A stretch of 6,159 bases of DNA from Oscillospiraceae bacterium (GCA_022511485.1 JAFLUJ010000338.1:1-6159); one strand, 5' to 3'; shown: positions 1 to 5,605, counted from the stretch's first letter. Numbers and translations: made by a program. Notes: generated from the sequence alone by a model not told the origin.

Positions 1-90
1 AGGATGCTTGACAAAAACACAAAGGTCACCGTTGCAGAGCTTGGCAACGACGCCGGTATCATAGGCGCAGCTTTCCTGGGCAATGCGTGA
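1..90 (+). CDS. ROK-family sugar kinase, C-terminal end (partial)
   Basis: An open frame enters from the left edge and ends at TGA (88-90), giving 29 residues. The tail carries ELGNDAGIIGAA, which matches the conserved C-terminal helix of ROK-family kinases, the glucokinase and N-acetylmannosamine kinase group, where a LGNDAG-IGAA stretch near the end is typical. Such enzymes phosphorylate a hexose with ATP in the cytoplasm. The ROK zinc-binding cysteines and ATP-binding loop lie outside the window, so the sugar specificity cannot be judged. The next gene starts 44 nt downstream on the same strand with no terminator between, so co-transcription is possible. The family call rests on a short segment but that segment is distinctive. 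Confidence 0.75.
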   Translation, partial: RMLDKNTKVTVAELGNDAGIIGAAFLGNA

Positions 91-134
91 TAAAACAGGT
101 TCTTATATATTTTCAGAAAAGGGTGGGAACATAA

Positions 135-1217
135 ATGAATATCGCAATTGCAGGCGGAGGAAGTATCGGGACTCAGTTTGCGGTGCACTGTGCCGAAAAG
201 AGACATAGTGTTATAATCTATACATCAAATCCCACAGCATTTTATAATAAGCTCTGTACAGTGAATGAAAACAATAAGATAACACATATCGGAGAGATAC
301 AAGTAGCTACAACTGATGCAGCGGAAGCCTTTGCCCGGGCAGACTGGATATTTGTAACAGTAGCTCAGTACCGTCTGGCAGAGATCGCCTCCATAATATT
401 TCCTTATGTAAAGCCGGGACTTAAGATATGTCTTGTTCCCGGTACAGGCGGCGGGGAGTGCATTTTTAAGAAATGCATTGACAGAGGTGCTGTAATATAC
501 GGTATCCAAAGAGTTCCGGCAGATTCGAGGATTCTGGATTACGGAAAATCCGTAATGACGACAAAATACATAGAACAGCTTCATGTGGCTGCATTTGATC
601 CGGCACACACAGAGGACTGCGCTGATCTTGTATCCTACCTGACCGGAGTTCCATACGTAACGATGCCGAATTATCTGAATCTTACTCTTACGCCTTCCAA
701 TCCGATCCTGAATGTATCCAGACTTTATACGATGTTTAAGGATTATGACGGGTCAAGACCATATATAAAGATACCTCTTTTTTATGGAGAATGGGACGAT
801 GAATCCTCCGAGACTGCTTTTAAATGCGATGAGGAGATCAGTAAGATACGCAGCGCTCTTGATATGTTTGATCTGTCCTATGTCAGATCGCTTCAGGAAT
901 ATTATGAGTGCGGATCTCCCGGGGAACTGACCGAAAAAATACGGAGCATTGAATTATTCAAGGAAGTTCCTGCACCTATGGCAGCGACAGGGATAGGCTG
1001 TATACCAAATCTGACAACGAGGTGTTTTATGAACGACTTTGGCTTCGGACTGTCGGTATTTATTCAGATAGCCGATTTTCTGGGCATTGATGCTGTCAAT
1101 ATGAAAACCATAATGAAATGGTATATGGGTTTGCCGGACGCGTCCTTGCGGGAGTTTAACTATCGGGACTATGGCATAAATAATATTGATGATTTTATTG
1201 ATTTTTACAAAGTATGA
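135..1217 (+). CDS. NAD(P)-dependent octopine/nopaline dehydrogenase family protein
   Basis: A 360-aa cytoplasmic oxidoreductase. The N-terminus MNIAIAGGGSIGTQ is a Rossmann dinucleotide-binding loop (GGGSIG, residues 7-12), followed by a domain with VPGTGGGE (about 101-108). The C-terminal half resembles the opine-dehydrogenase domain: LTPSNPILNVSRLY (about 185-198) and TRCFMNDFGFGL (about 295-306), which keeps the Arg and Asp expected in that domain (R296, D301). Family members reductively join an amino acid and a 2-oxo acid, or run the reverse reaction; the substrate here is unknown. Odd point: residue 193 is Asn (AAT, 711-713) in the NP-(x)2-H context where I expect the catalytic His of the family. 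The length is normal for the family. The start is preceded by AAAAGGGTGG about 8 nt upstream, a passable ribosome site. The gene is followed by the palindromic element and converges on the toxin gene. Confidence 0.8.
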   Translation: MNIAIAGGGSIGTQFAVHCAEKRHSVIIYTSNPTAFYNKLCTVNENNKITHIGEIQVATTDAAEAFARADWIFVTVAQYRLAEIASIIFPYVKPGLKICLVPGTGGGECIFKKCIDRGAVIYGIQRVPADSRILDYGKSVMTTKYIEQLHVAAFDPAHTEDCADLVSYLTGVPYVTMPNYLNLTLTPSNPILNVSRLYTMFKDYDGSRPYIKIPLFYGEWDDESSETAFKCDEEISKIRSALDMFDLSYVRSLQEYYECGSPGELTEKIRSIELFKEVPAPMAATGIGCIPNLTTRCFMNDFGFGLSVFIQIADFLGIDAVNMKTIMKWYMGLPDASLREFNYRDYGINNIDDFIDFYKV

Positions 1218-1222
1218 TAAAT

Positions 1223-1413
1223 AATACTAATCCCTAATTTCTCAATAGACAAAGTCTATTGAGAAATCCGCCTGTACAGGCGGTTGTCAAAATCTATGAT
1301 TTTGACGGGATTTAGTATTGAACGGCTTTCCCGGCGGCTGCGCCACCACGCCGTATGCAATACGGCGCATATTAACTATAGACTTTGTCTATAGTTAATA
1401 TGGGAAATAGTAT
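1223..1413. mobile_element. MITE-like palindromic element with nested hairpins
   Basis: This non-coding stretch of about 190 bp is almost wholly made of inverted repeats. In order: a 14-bp perfect stem with AAA loop (1237-1250/1254-1267); a 16-bp perfect palindrome CCGCCTGTACAGGCGG (1268-1283); a 9-bp stem GTCAAAATC with TAT loop (1286-1306); an 8-bp stem CGCCGTAT with GCA loop (1349-1367); and a 16-bp perfect stem CATATTAACTATAGAC with TTT loop (1368-1402). The first three hairpins are enclosed by AATACTAATCCC (1223-1234) and GGGATTTAGTATT (1307-1319). The last two are enclosed by TTTCC (1327-1331) and GGAAA (1403-1407). The two ends are imperfect inverted copies of each other (ATACTA at 1224-1229, TAGTAT at 1408-1413) and both terminal hairpins share TAGACAAAGTCTAT. 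It has no coding capacity. A non-autonomous transposable or REP-like repeat is the best reading. No clear target duplication can be assigned. Confidence 0.6.
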
Positions 1414-1415
1414 AA

Positions 1416-1459
1416 AAAGGAGTTTCCGTGTCATATCCAAATGGCTCGGAAGCTCCTTT
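1416..1459 (-). terminator. Intrinsic terminator of the toxin-antitoxin operon, probably bidirectional
   Basis: A 13-bp stem with one G-T wobble: AAAGGAGTTTCCG (1416-1428) pairs with CGGAAGCTCCTTT (1447-1459), leaving an 18-nt loop. Read on the minus strand it begins just after the toxin stop at 1464 and runs into TTTTTATAC, a good U-tract. Read on the plus strand it is followed by TTTAATTTTAG, so it could also stop transcription coming from the dehydrogenase gene. It directly abuts the palindromic element. Confidence 0.75.
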
Positions 1460-1463
1460 AATT

Positions 1464-1748
1464 TTAGTATCTTTTAAGCTGCTCGTAAAAGTTTTCTCTT
1501 GTGCCGGCCATGATTACAACAATAATTTTGTTTTTTTCATGCACTACTTTATATGCAAGCTCGTAATTGGTCTTGTTGTAGAAAATATCATAGCCGTAGA
1601 TACCGCTCAGATCACCTGTTTTTGCTTCACCGACTGTATAATCGGCGCAAATTTTGTCTATAGCCTCACGGTATAATGCTTTAAGCTTTTTGTCCTTTAT
1701 TTTTTTCAGATACTTAGCGGCTGGAGGAAGAAAAATAACCTCTGTCAT
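1464..1748 (-). CDS. Type II toxin of the RelE/ParE superfamily
   Basis: A 94-aa small basic protein, the usual size for RelE-type ribosome-dependent mRNA interferases. Seen in the sequence: a lysine-rich N-terminal helical part (KYLKKIKDKKLKALYREAIDK-like, residues 12-32), a central GDLSGIYGYDIFYN (45-58), strands ELAYKVV and KIIVVIMAGTR (63-84), and the C-terminal tail GTRENFYEQLKRY (82-94). R84 and Y88 are placed like the C-terminal catalytic Arg and Tyr of RelE relatives; this is an inference from position. The start codon overlaps the antitoxin stop as ATGA (1745-1748), with GGAGG (minus strand, at 1756-1760) 7 nt before the ATG inside the antitoxin gene, a classic translationally coupled toxin arrangement. 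Expected role: inhibits translation when free of its antitoxin. The ParE (gyrase poison) alternative cannot be excluded from sequence alone. Confidence 0.85.
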   Translation of the reverse strand: MTEVIFLPPAAKYLKKIKDKKLKALYREAIDKICADYTVGEAKTGDLSGIYGYDIFYNKTNYELAYKVVHEKNKIIVVIMAGTRENFYEQLKRY

Positions 1749-2119
1749 GTGTCAGCCTCCGAACCGAAAATATCTTCATATGATGAATATTCCCCGATGC
1801 CGGAAGCAGCGTCCTCTGCTTCGGCAATAAGCTTTTCTATGGCAGGACGAACTTGTGCCTGCTTCAACTTGAACTGTTTCAGAAGCTCGTCGCCGGACAA
1901 TCCCTGAGAGATCAGATCGGCTAAGATCTGCTCGGCAAATTCGCCCCCGGATACTTCCTTTGCAGGACGAATGACAAGCTCGTTTCCGCGTAAAACGCAC
2001 TCGGCTTTGTTTCCAAAACCAAGCTTTGAAAAATAACTGAGGGGTATGGTAATTTGCCTTTTTGATGAAATGCTTACAATTTTTTTATCCATAGAAACAC
2101 CTTTCACAGCAACAGACAT
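1745..2119 (-). CDS. AbrB/MazE/SpoVT-type antitoxin and autorepressor
   Basis: A 124-aa protein. The swapped-hairpin AbrB domain is at about residues 12-54: KKIVSISSKRQITIPLSYFSK, then a turn, AECVLRGNELVIRPAKE. The SSKRQITIP stretch is the diagnostic core. A helical linker (about 58-104, rich in Leu, Gln and Glu) and an acidic tail YSSYEDIFGSEADT follow; the C-terminal part is where such antitoxins normally cover the toxin. The frame is open 15 codons further upstream to 2164, but I chose the ATG at 2119 because AAAGGAGG lies 7 nt before it (2127-2134) and the added residues do not look like protein. A later Met (residue 10) has no such site. The gene is first in the operon and overlaps the toxin by 4 nt. 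By family precedent it binds its own promoter, and the toxin-antitoxin complex tightens repression. Confidence 0.85.
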   Translation of the reverse strand: MSVAVKGVSMDKKIVSISSKRQITIPLSYFSKLGFGNKAECVLRGNELVIRPAKEVSGGEFAEQILADLISQGLSGDELLKQFKLKQAQVRPAIEKLIAEAEDAASGIGEYSSYEDIFGSEADT

Positions 2120-2126
2120 ATTCTGA

Positions 2127-2134
2127 CCTCCTTT
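2127..2134 (-). promoter_or_regulatory. Ribosome binding site deciding the antitoxin start
   Basis: The minus strand reads AAAGGAGG, 7 nt before the ATG at 2119. It is a near-perfect anti-16S match and is the reason the shorter 124-aa protein is preferred over the 139-aa frame. Confidence 0.85.
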
Positions 2135-2192
2135 ATTATATGTCGTTTCCAAAAAAATATTCACAGAGCTTGGTTTCTTGGTATCCTTGTTT

Positions 2193-2221
2193 ATTATACT
2201 TCATTATTCATAATTTGTCAA
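2193..2221 (-). promoter_or_regulatory. Sigma-A promoter of the toxin-antitoxin operon
   Basis: The minus strand shows TTGACA (2216-2221), a 17-nt spacer and TATAAT (2193-2198), a full consensus housekeeping promoter. Transcription would start near 2186, leaving a leader of about 67 nt before the antitoxin ATG. The spacer holds a small inverted repeat, ATTAT-TC-ATAAT (2203-2214), and the early leader holds a tandem ACCAAG (within 2169-2184); either could be part of an autoregulatory operator, though this is only a guess. Confidence 0.85.
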
Positions 2222-2250
2222 GACCATTTTGCTTGTTAAAAAATTATGTA

Positions 2251-2279
2251 TTGAAATATTTCCGAAAGTGTGATATAAT
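2251..2279 (+). promoter_or_regulatory. Sigma-A promoter of the DUF4375-ilvD operon
   Basis: TTGAAA (2251-2256), a 17-nt spacer and TATAAT (2274-2279). It sits 42 nt before the ATG at 2321, so the leader is only about 35 nt: too short for a T-box or a leader-peptide attenuator. It points away from the toxin-antitoxin promoter, whose -35 ends 30 bp away, so a factor bound between the two could affect both. Confidence 0.8.
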
Positions 2280-2320
2280 TTGTTTGCAGACCCCGTATAT
2301 ACATATTTGGAGGTACGCTG

Positions 2321-2887
2321 ATGAGTAAATTTGATTTTCTGAGCTTTGCTCCGGACGGGATCTTTCCCGGTGCGGAGGAATTCATGGCAAAGCAAAAGGA
2401 GTATGCTTCCCTGAAAAGAGAGGAGCTGGAGGGTATCCCGGAAAACGAGATCGTCCTTGCAGTCACGTCCTGGATCGAGGGAAAATTCTCCGAAGACTGG
2501 TCGGATATGTGCGATGTGATAAATTCGCTTCCTACGCCATGTCTTAACCTCTATTGCGCAGATTATGTTACTAAGGAGCTTCTGAACGGAGGCTTCGCTC
2601 AGGCATTTTTCAATTCCTCAAGGGATTATATAGGAGCGGCAGCAGAGGGCTTCCGTGCTCTTGATTATCCCGAACCGGCGGACATTATCGAGGATGCCTT
2701 AAAAATCAATTTCGACAGCGGAAAAAAAGCTTCCGGACGAAGTATTGAGGACTTTCTTGACTTTGCAGGCGGCGACGAGTATGACAGCCTCGATAAGGAT
2801 TTCTGCAAAGCCTTCGATGAAAAGAAATTTGACAAGCTTGCTTACAGTTACATAATGCACTATAAAAAATATTTCGGGGAAGAATAA
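2321..2887 (+). CDS. DUF4375 (DMP19-like) domain protein
   Basis: A 188-aa soluble, acidic protein with no signal peptide or membrane segment. The recognisable part is the centre: a helix ending in YVTKELLNGGFAQAFFNSS (about 82-100), then AAAEGFRALDYPEPADIIEDAL (about 106-127). The E-x-NGGF-Q-FFN pattern followed by an Ala-rich helix is the hallmark of DUF4375, related to the DNA-mimic protein DMP19. DMP19 itself binds a repressor and the nucleoid protein HU in Neisseria; that activity cannot be assumed here. The C-terminal half (GGDEYDSLDKDF, then YSYIMHYKKYF) is acidic then aromatic. The start is set by GGAGG (2309-2313), 7 nt before the ATG. It is first in the operon, with ilvD 31 nt downstream and no terminator between. 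Confidence 0.75.
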   Translation: MSKFDFLSFAPDGIFPGAEEFMAKQKEYASLKREELEGIPENEIVLAVTSWIEGKFSEDWSDMCDVINSLPTPCLNLYCADYVTKELLNGGFAQAFFNSSRDYIGAAAEGFRALDYPEPADIIEDALKINFDSGKKASGRSIEDFLDFAGGDEYDSLDKDFCKAFDEKKFDKLAYSYIMHYKKYFGEE

Positions 2888-2918
2888 AAAAATCCCCCAT
2901 AGAAAGGATAGATCAAAA

Positions 2919-4577
2919 ATGTTCAGTGATTCGATTAAACAGGGAGCTAACAATGCTCCCCACCGTGCGCTTTATCATGCGCTTGGCCTTACAAGAGAGG
3001 AAATTGACCGTCCCCTTGTTGGTATCGTAAGCTCCTATAACGAGATTGTCCCGGGACATATGAACATCGACAAGATCGTGGACGCTGTAAAGCTCGGAGT
3101 TGCAATGGCAGGGGGAACTCCTATCGTTTTTCCGGCAATAGCTGTCTGCGACGGTATCGCAATGGGACACCGGGGAATGAAATACTCCCTTGTAACACGC
3201 GACCTTATTGCAGATTCTACAGAAGCAATGGCTCTTGCCCACGGCTTTGACGCTCTTGTAATGGTTCCCAACTGCGACAAGAACGTTCCCGGTCTGCTTA
3301 TGGCAGCGGCAAGACTGAATATCCCAACTATTTTCGTCAGCGGAGGTCCTATGCTTGCAGGCCGTGTGGATGGAAAGAAAACAAGCTTCTCCAGTATTTC
3401 CGAGGCAGTGGGACAATTCGCTGCAGGAGCTATCGACGAGAACAAGCTTGAAGAGTACGAGAAAAAGGGATGTCCCACCTGCGGATCGTGCTCCGGTATG
3501 TATACAGCCAACTCCATGAACTGTCTTACCGAAGTTCTTGGAATGGGTCTTAAAGGAAACGGAACTATCCCCGCTGTTTATTCCCAGAGGATCGAGCTTG
3601 CAAAGCACGCAGGCATGAAGATAATGGAGCTTATCGAAAAGGATATAAAGCCTCTTGACATTATGACCGAAAAGGCATTTATGAACGCTCTTACTGTTGA
3701 TATGGCTCTGGGCTGCTCAACAAACAGTATGCTGCACCTGCCGGCTATCGCTCACGAGTGCGGAATTGAAATAAACCTTGATGTGGCAAACGAAATCAGC
3801 TCAAAGACCCCGAACCTCTGCCACCTTGCGCCTGCGGGACATACCTATATGGAGGAGCTTGACGAGGCTGGCGGCGTTTACGCTGTAATGAACGAGCTTT
3901 CCAAGAAGAACCTTCTTAACCTTGACTGCATGACGGTCACTGCTAAGACGGTGGGAGAAAATATCGCAGGCTGCACCAACAGGGATACAAACGTTATCCG
4001 TCCTGTTGAAGATCCATACAGCCAGACCGGAGGTATCGCAGTCCTGAGAGGAAATCTCGCTCCAGACAGCTGCGTGGTAAAGCGCAGCGCAGTATGTGAG
4101 GAAATGCTCGTCCACAGCGGTCCTGCCAGAGTTTTCGACTGCGAGGAGGACGCTATGACTGCTATCACAGGCGGAAAGATCAACGAGGGAGACGTAGTTG
4201 TTATCCGCTACGAAGGACCAAAGGGAGGTCCGGGTATGCGTGAGATGCTCAATCCGACCTCCGCAATTATGGGAATGGGTCTGGGAAGCAAGGTTGCCCT
4301 CATCACTGACGGACGCTTCAGCGGAGCTACCCGCGGTGCAGCCATCGGGCACGTTTCTCCCGAAGCGGCAGTGGGCGGCGTTATCGGCGTTGTAAACGAG
4401 GGGGACACTATTTCTATAAATATTCCAGAAAACACCATCACTCTGGACGTTCCCCAGGAGGAAATCGACCGGAGACTGGCAGCGTTCACTCCCAAGACCA
4501 AGGAGCTCCACGGCTATCTCAAACGCTATGCAAAGCTTGTTACCTCCGGAGCACAGGGAGCAATTTTAAAGGACTGA
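2919..4577 (+). CDS. ilvD: Dihydroxy-acid dehydratase
   Basis: A 552-aa full-length cytoplasmic enzyme that dehydrates 2,3-dihydroxy-isovalerate and 2,3-dihydroxy-3-methylvalerate to the 2-oxo acids leading to valine, leucine and isoleucine. Family motifs run in order: GIVSSYNEIVPGHMNID (35-51), CDGIAMGHRGMKYS (77-90), PNCDKNVPG (117-125), GCPTCGSCSGMYTANSMNCLTE (184-205), and GRFSGATRGAAIGHVSPEA (465-483). C119 and C191 are the expected iron-sulfur ligands, D78 and D120 the Mg ligands, K121 the lysine next to them, and S468 the likely catalytic serine. Residue 46 is Gly in VPGHMNID, as in the E. coli [4Fe-4S] type, where [2Fe-2S] enzymes carry a third Cys. The start follows AAAGGA (2903-2908) by 10 nt and the N-terminus aligns with known clostridial proteins. 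No other ilv gene, T-box or leader peptide is visible nearby. Confidence 0.97.
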   Translation: MFSDSIKQGANNAPHRALYHALGLTREEIDRPLVGIVSSYNEIVPGHMNIDKIVDAVKLGVAMAGGTPIVFPAIAVCDGIAMGHRGMKYSLVTRDLIADSTEAMALAHGFDALVMVPNCDKNVPGLLMAAARLNIPTIFVSGGPMLAGRVDGKKTSFSSISEAVGQFAAGAIDENKLEEYEKKGCPTCGSCSGMYTANSMNCLTEVLGMGLKGNGTIPAVYSQRIELAKHAGMKIMELIEKDIKPLDIMTEKAFMNALTVDMALGCSTNSMLHLPAIAHECGIEINLDVANEISSKTPNLCHLAPAGHTYMEELDEAGGVYAVMNELSKKNLLNLDCMTVTAKTVGENIAGCTNRDTNVIRPVEDPYSQTGGIAVLRGNLAPDSCVVKRSAVCEEMLVHSGPARVFDCEEDAMTAITGGKINEGDVVVIRYEGPKGGPGMREMLNPTSAIMGMGLGSKVALITDGRFSGATRGAAIGHVSPEAAVGGVIGVVNEGDTISINIPENTITLDVPQEEIDRRLAAFTPKTKELHGYLKRYAKLVTSGAQGAILKD

Positions 4578-4581
4578 TAAT

Positions 4582-5010
4582 ATGGAAAAAAAGCTTTCCC
4601 CCGGAAAGATCGCCGGGATCATCTTCTGCATACTGGCTGGTATATGTACAGTATACCTGATGTTTTTTGACATATATTACAGTGGTCAGATGAAGGTTAT
4701 TGACAAATGCTTCAAGTCTGTTGCACGGGGCGATTATAACGGAACTGTGTCCTGCCTTTCGGAGTGGGGTGCTCACGGTCTTACGGAAGATAACTTTGAA
4801 GAAGAAACTGAATGGATCAGACAGCTTATCGACGGTGATGAGGTAAAGGTGAGTGTTGCTTTTGCGGAGCGCAGAACGTGTGGCGATGCATATCACGTCT
4901 ACTTTGACCTTACGGTATATAACGATGATGATCATATTACCCAAGAAATGATGGCACAGATCATATTAGAGGACATGAAATGGATAATAGATGATTTTGA
5001 GTGGCTGTAA
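4582..5010 (+). CDS. Small single-pass membrane protein of unknown function
   Basis: A 142-aa protein. A short positively charged N-terminus (MEKKLSPGK) precedes one hydrophobic segment at about residues 10-29, so it is most likely anchored with the acidic C-terminal domain outside the cell. There is no lipobox. The soluble part has an amphipathic start (MKVIDKCFKSVARGDYNGTVSCL) and ends in strands and MKWIIDDFEWL, a layout that resembles small NTF2-like or DUF4878-like domains ending in a W-x-I-x-D-F strand; this is a shape resemblance only. Three cysteines lie outside the membrane segment (about 43, 58 and 100). The gene begins 4 nt after the ilvD stop, and its ribosome site (AAAGGA at 4568-4573, 8 nt before the ATG) lies inside ilvD, so it is almost certainly translated from the same message. 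No function can be assigned. Confidence 0.75.
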   Translation: MEKKLSPGKIAGIIFCILAGICTVYLMFFDIYYSGQMKVIDKCFKSVARGDYNGTVSCLSEWGAHGLTEDNFEEETEWIRQLIDGDEVKVSVAFAERRTCGDAYHVYFDLTVYNDDDHITQEMMAQIILEDMKWIIDDFEWL

Positions 5011-5018
5011 TAGCGTAG

Positions 5019-5072
5019 TATGATTTTTAAAATCAGGAGGCAGGAGTTTGAAAGCTCCTGCCTTAAATCATA
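5019..5072 (+). terminator. Compound hairpin after the ilvD operon, possible terminator
   Basis: A 9-bp inner stem AGGCAGGAG (5038-5046) / CTCCTGCCT (5055-5063) with an 8-nt loop, closed by an 8-bp outer stem TATGATTT (5019-5026) / AAATCATA (5065-5072). It starts 9 nt after the last stop codon of the operon, as a terminator would. The 3' side is followed by ATTTGC rather than a long U-run, so termination efficiency is uncertain. Confidence 0.5.
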
Positions 5073-5086
5073 ATTTGCAAGGCAGC

Positions 5087-5112
5087 GCCCTGGCGGGGAA
5101 GCCCCCGCGGGC
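5087..5112. repeat. GC-rich hairpin
   Basis: GCGGGG (5093-5098) pairs with CCCCGC (5103-5108) around the tetraloop AAGC, and GCCC (5087-5090) pairs with GGGC (5109-5112) after a TG bulge. The block is strikingly GC-rich against its AT-rich surroundings. Confidence 0.6.
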
Positions 5113-5144
5113 AGATTCTACCCCATCGTTAGTAAAACCAAGAG

Positions 5145-5186
5145 ATTTACTTTATTAAGCCCCTATCAAGGGGCGGGTTAGTAAAT
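5145..5186. repeat. Two-part hairpin with ATCA tetraloop
   Basis: GCCCCT (5159-5164) pairs with AGGGGC (5169-5174) around an ATCA tetraloop. Beyond an internal loop, ATTTACT (5145-5151) pairs with AGTAAAT (5180-5186). The two nested perfect stems suggest a selected RNA or cruciform structure rather than chance. Confidence 0.5.
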
Positions 5187-5339
5187 AAATTAAGTAACTT
5201 GAATATTCTTATGTAAGACTGAATGAACCGCTTTTGGCGGCAAAGCATTAGCAAACGACCTTGGGTTGATTCTGTAACCGATTCAGCCACAGTATATTTA
5301 AATGGCGTTGATATACCTTTGTTTTTACTTATAAACTGT

Positions 5340-5419
5340 AAAAATCGGCAAAGGAGAGGGTAAGGAAGGTAGGGGGCTCCGGGGGTAGGAAACCTTAGGG
5401 AGAGGGAATGCCGATTTTT
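5340..5419. repeat. Long hairpin with terminator-like arms and G-tract interior
   Basis: AAAAATCGGCA (5340-5350) and TGCCGATTTTT (5409-5419) form a perfect 11-bp stem. With poly-A on one side and poly-T on the other it could act as an intrinsic terminator on either strand. The 58-nt interior is purine-rich with five G-tracts of three or more (5358-5360, 5372-5376, 5381-5385, 5398-5400, 5404-5406) and two copies of GGAGAGGG-type sequence. Downstream, TTCCCTCTCC (5431-5440) complements the second copy perfectly over 10 bp, offering a competing fold. It could belong to an interspersed palindromic repeat family of Oscillospiraceae; I cannot confirm that here. Confidence 0.55.
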
Positions 5420-5463
5420 GGTATTTTGTTTTCCCTCTCCGGAATACAATCCATTGTGCGCCC

Positions 5464-5519
5464 AAAATATAAATAACACAGATTATGGATAATAGTACCA
5501 TCAGCCGTATCAGTCTTAA
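5464..5519 (+). repeat. 56-bp direct repeat, copy 1
   Basis: Aligned without gaps to 5929-5984, 50 of 56 bases agree, including a perfect 25-bp core (5474-5498). The ATG at 5485 inside the repeat opens a 20-codon frame ending at TAA (5545-5547) that starts MDNSTISRISLK. No ribosome site precedes it, so I do not call it a gene. Confidence 0.8.
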
Positions 5520-5568
5520 AAGGAGCTTTCACCAAATTAAGCTATAAGACCAATACAGCAGATTATGC

Positions 5569-5605
5569 AAAGCAGATTTCCTATATTTAGGAGGTCTGCT
5601 TTTCT
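5569..5605 (+). terminator. Intrinsic-terminator-like hairpin
   Basis: AAAGCAGA (5569-5576) pairs with TCTGCTTT (5595-5602), and TCCTA (5579-5583) pairs with TAGGA (5588-5592) inside it; TTTTCTCATT follows on the plus strand. It has the form of a rho-independent terminator, but no gene is recognised just upstream. It would end any transcript starting in the first direct repeat or the G-rich hairpin region. Confidence 0.55.

Noticed and set aside
225..608. Minus-strand frame of 127 codons opposite the dehydrogenase gene
   Set aside because: It is a shadow of a well-supported plus-strand gene, with no recognisable motif.
1223..1413. CRISPR array
   Set aside because: The repeats are inverted and of differing sequence, with no regularly spaced identical direct repeats.
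1428..1676. Plus-strand frame of 82 codons over the toxin gene
   Set aside because: It starts inside the terminator hairpin, lacks a ribosome site, and lies opposite the clearly supported toxin.
2120..2164. Longer antitoxin start giving 139 residues
   Set aside because: The strong AAAGGAGG site lies inside this extension and points to the ATG at 2119; the extra residues look untranslated.
2280..2320. T-box or leucine-type attenuator ahead of the ilvD operon
   Set aside because: The leader is only about 35 nt and holds no specifier stem, no antiterminator bulge and no branched-chain codon run.
2913..3608. A 231-codon minus-strand open frame opposite ilvD
   Set aside because: It is antisense to a certain gene, has low-complexity Cys/His/Ser-rich composition typical of a mirror frame, and lacks a ribosome site. 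The same applies to the minus-strand frames at 3035-3517 and 3801-4511.
5230..5290. tmRNA-like string AGCAAACGAC
   Set aside because: The match is short and the required tRNA-like ends, CCA tail and tag-peptide frame are absent.
5147..5479. Minus-strand frame of 110 codons in the gene-poor region
   Set aside because: It needs a GTG start with no ribosome site, passes through the G-rich hairpin and the ATCA-loop hairpin, and its translation has no domain-like pattern.
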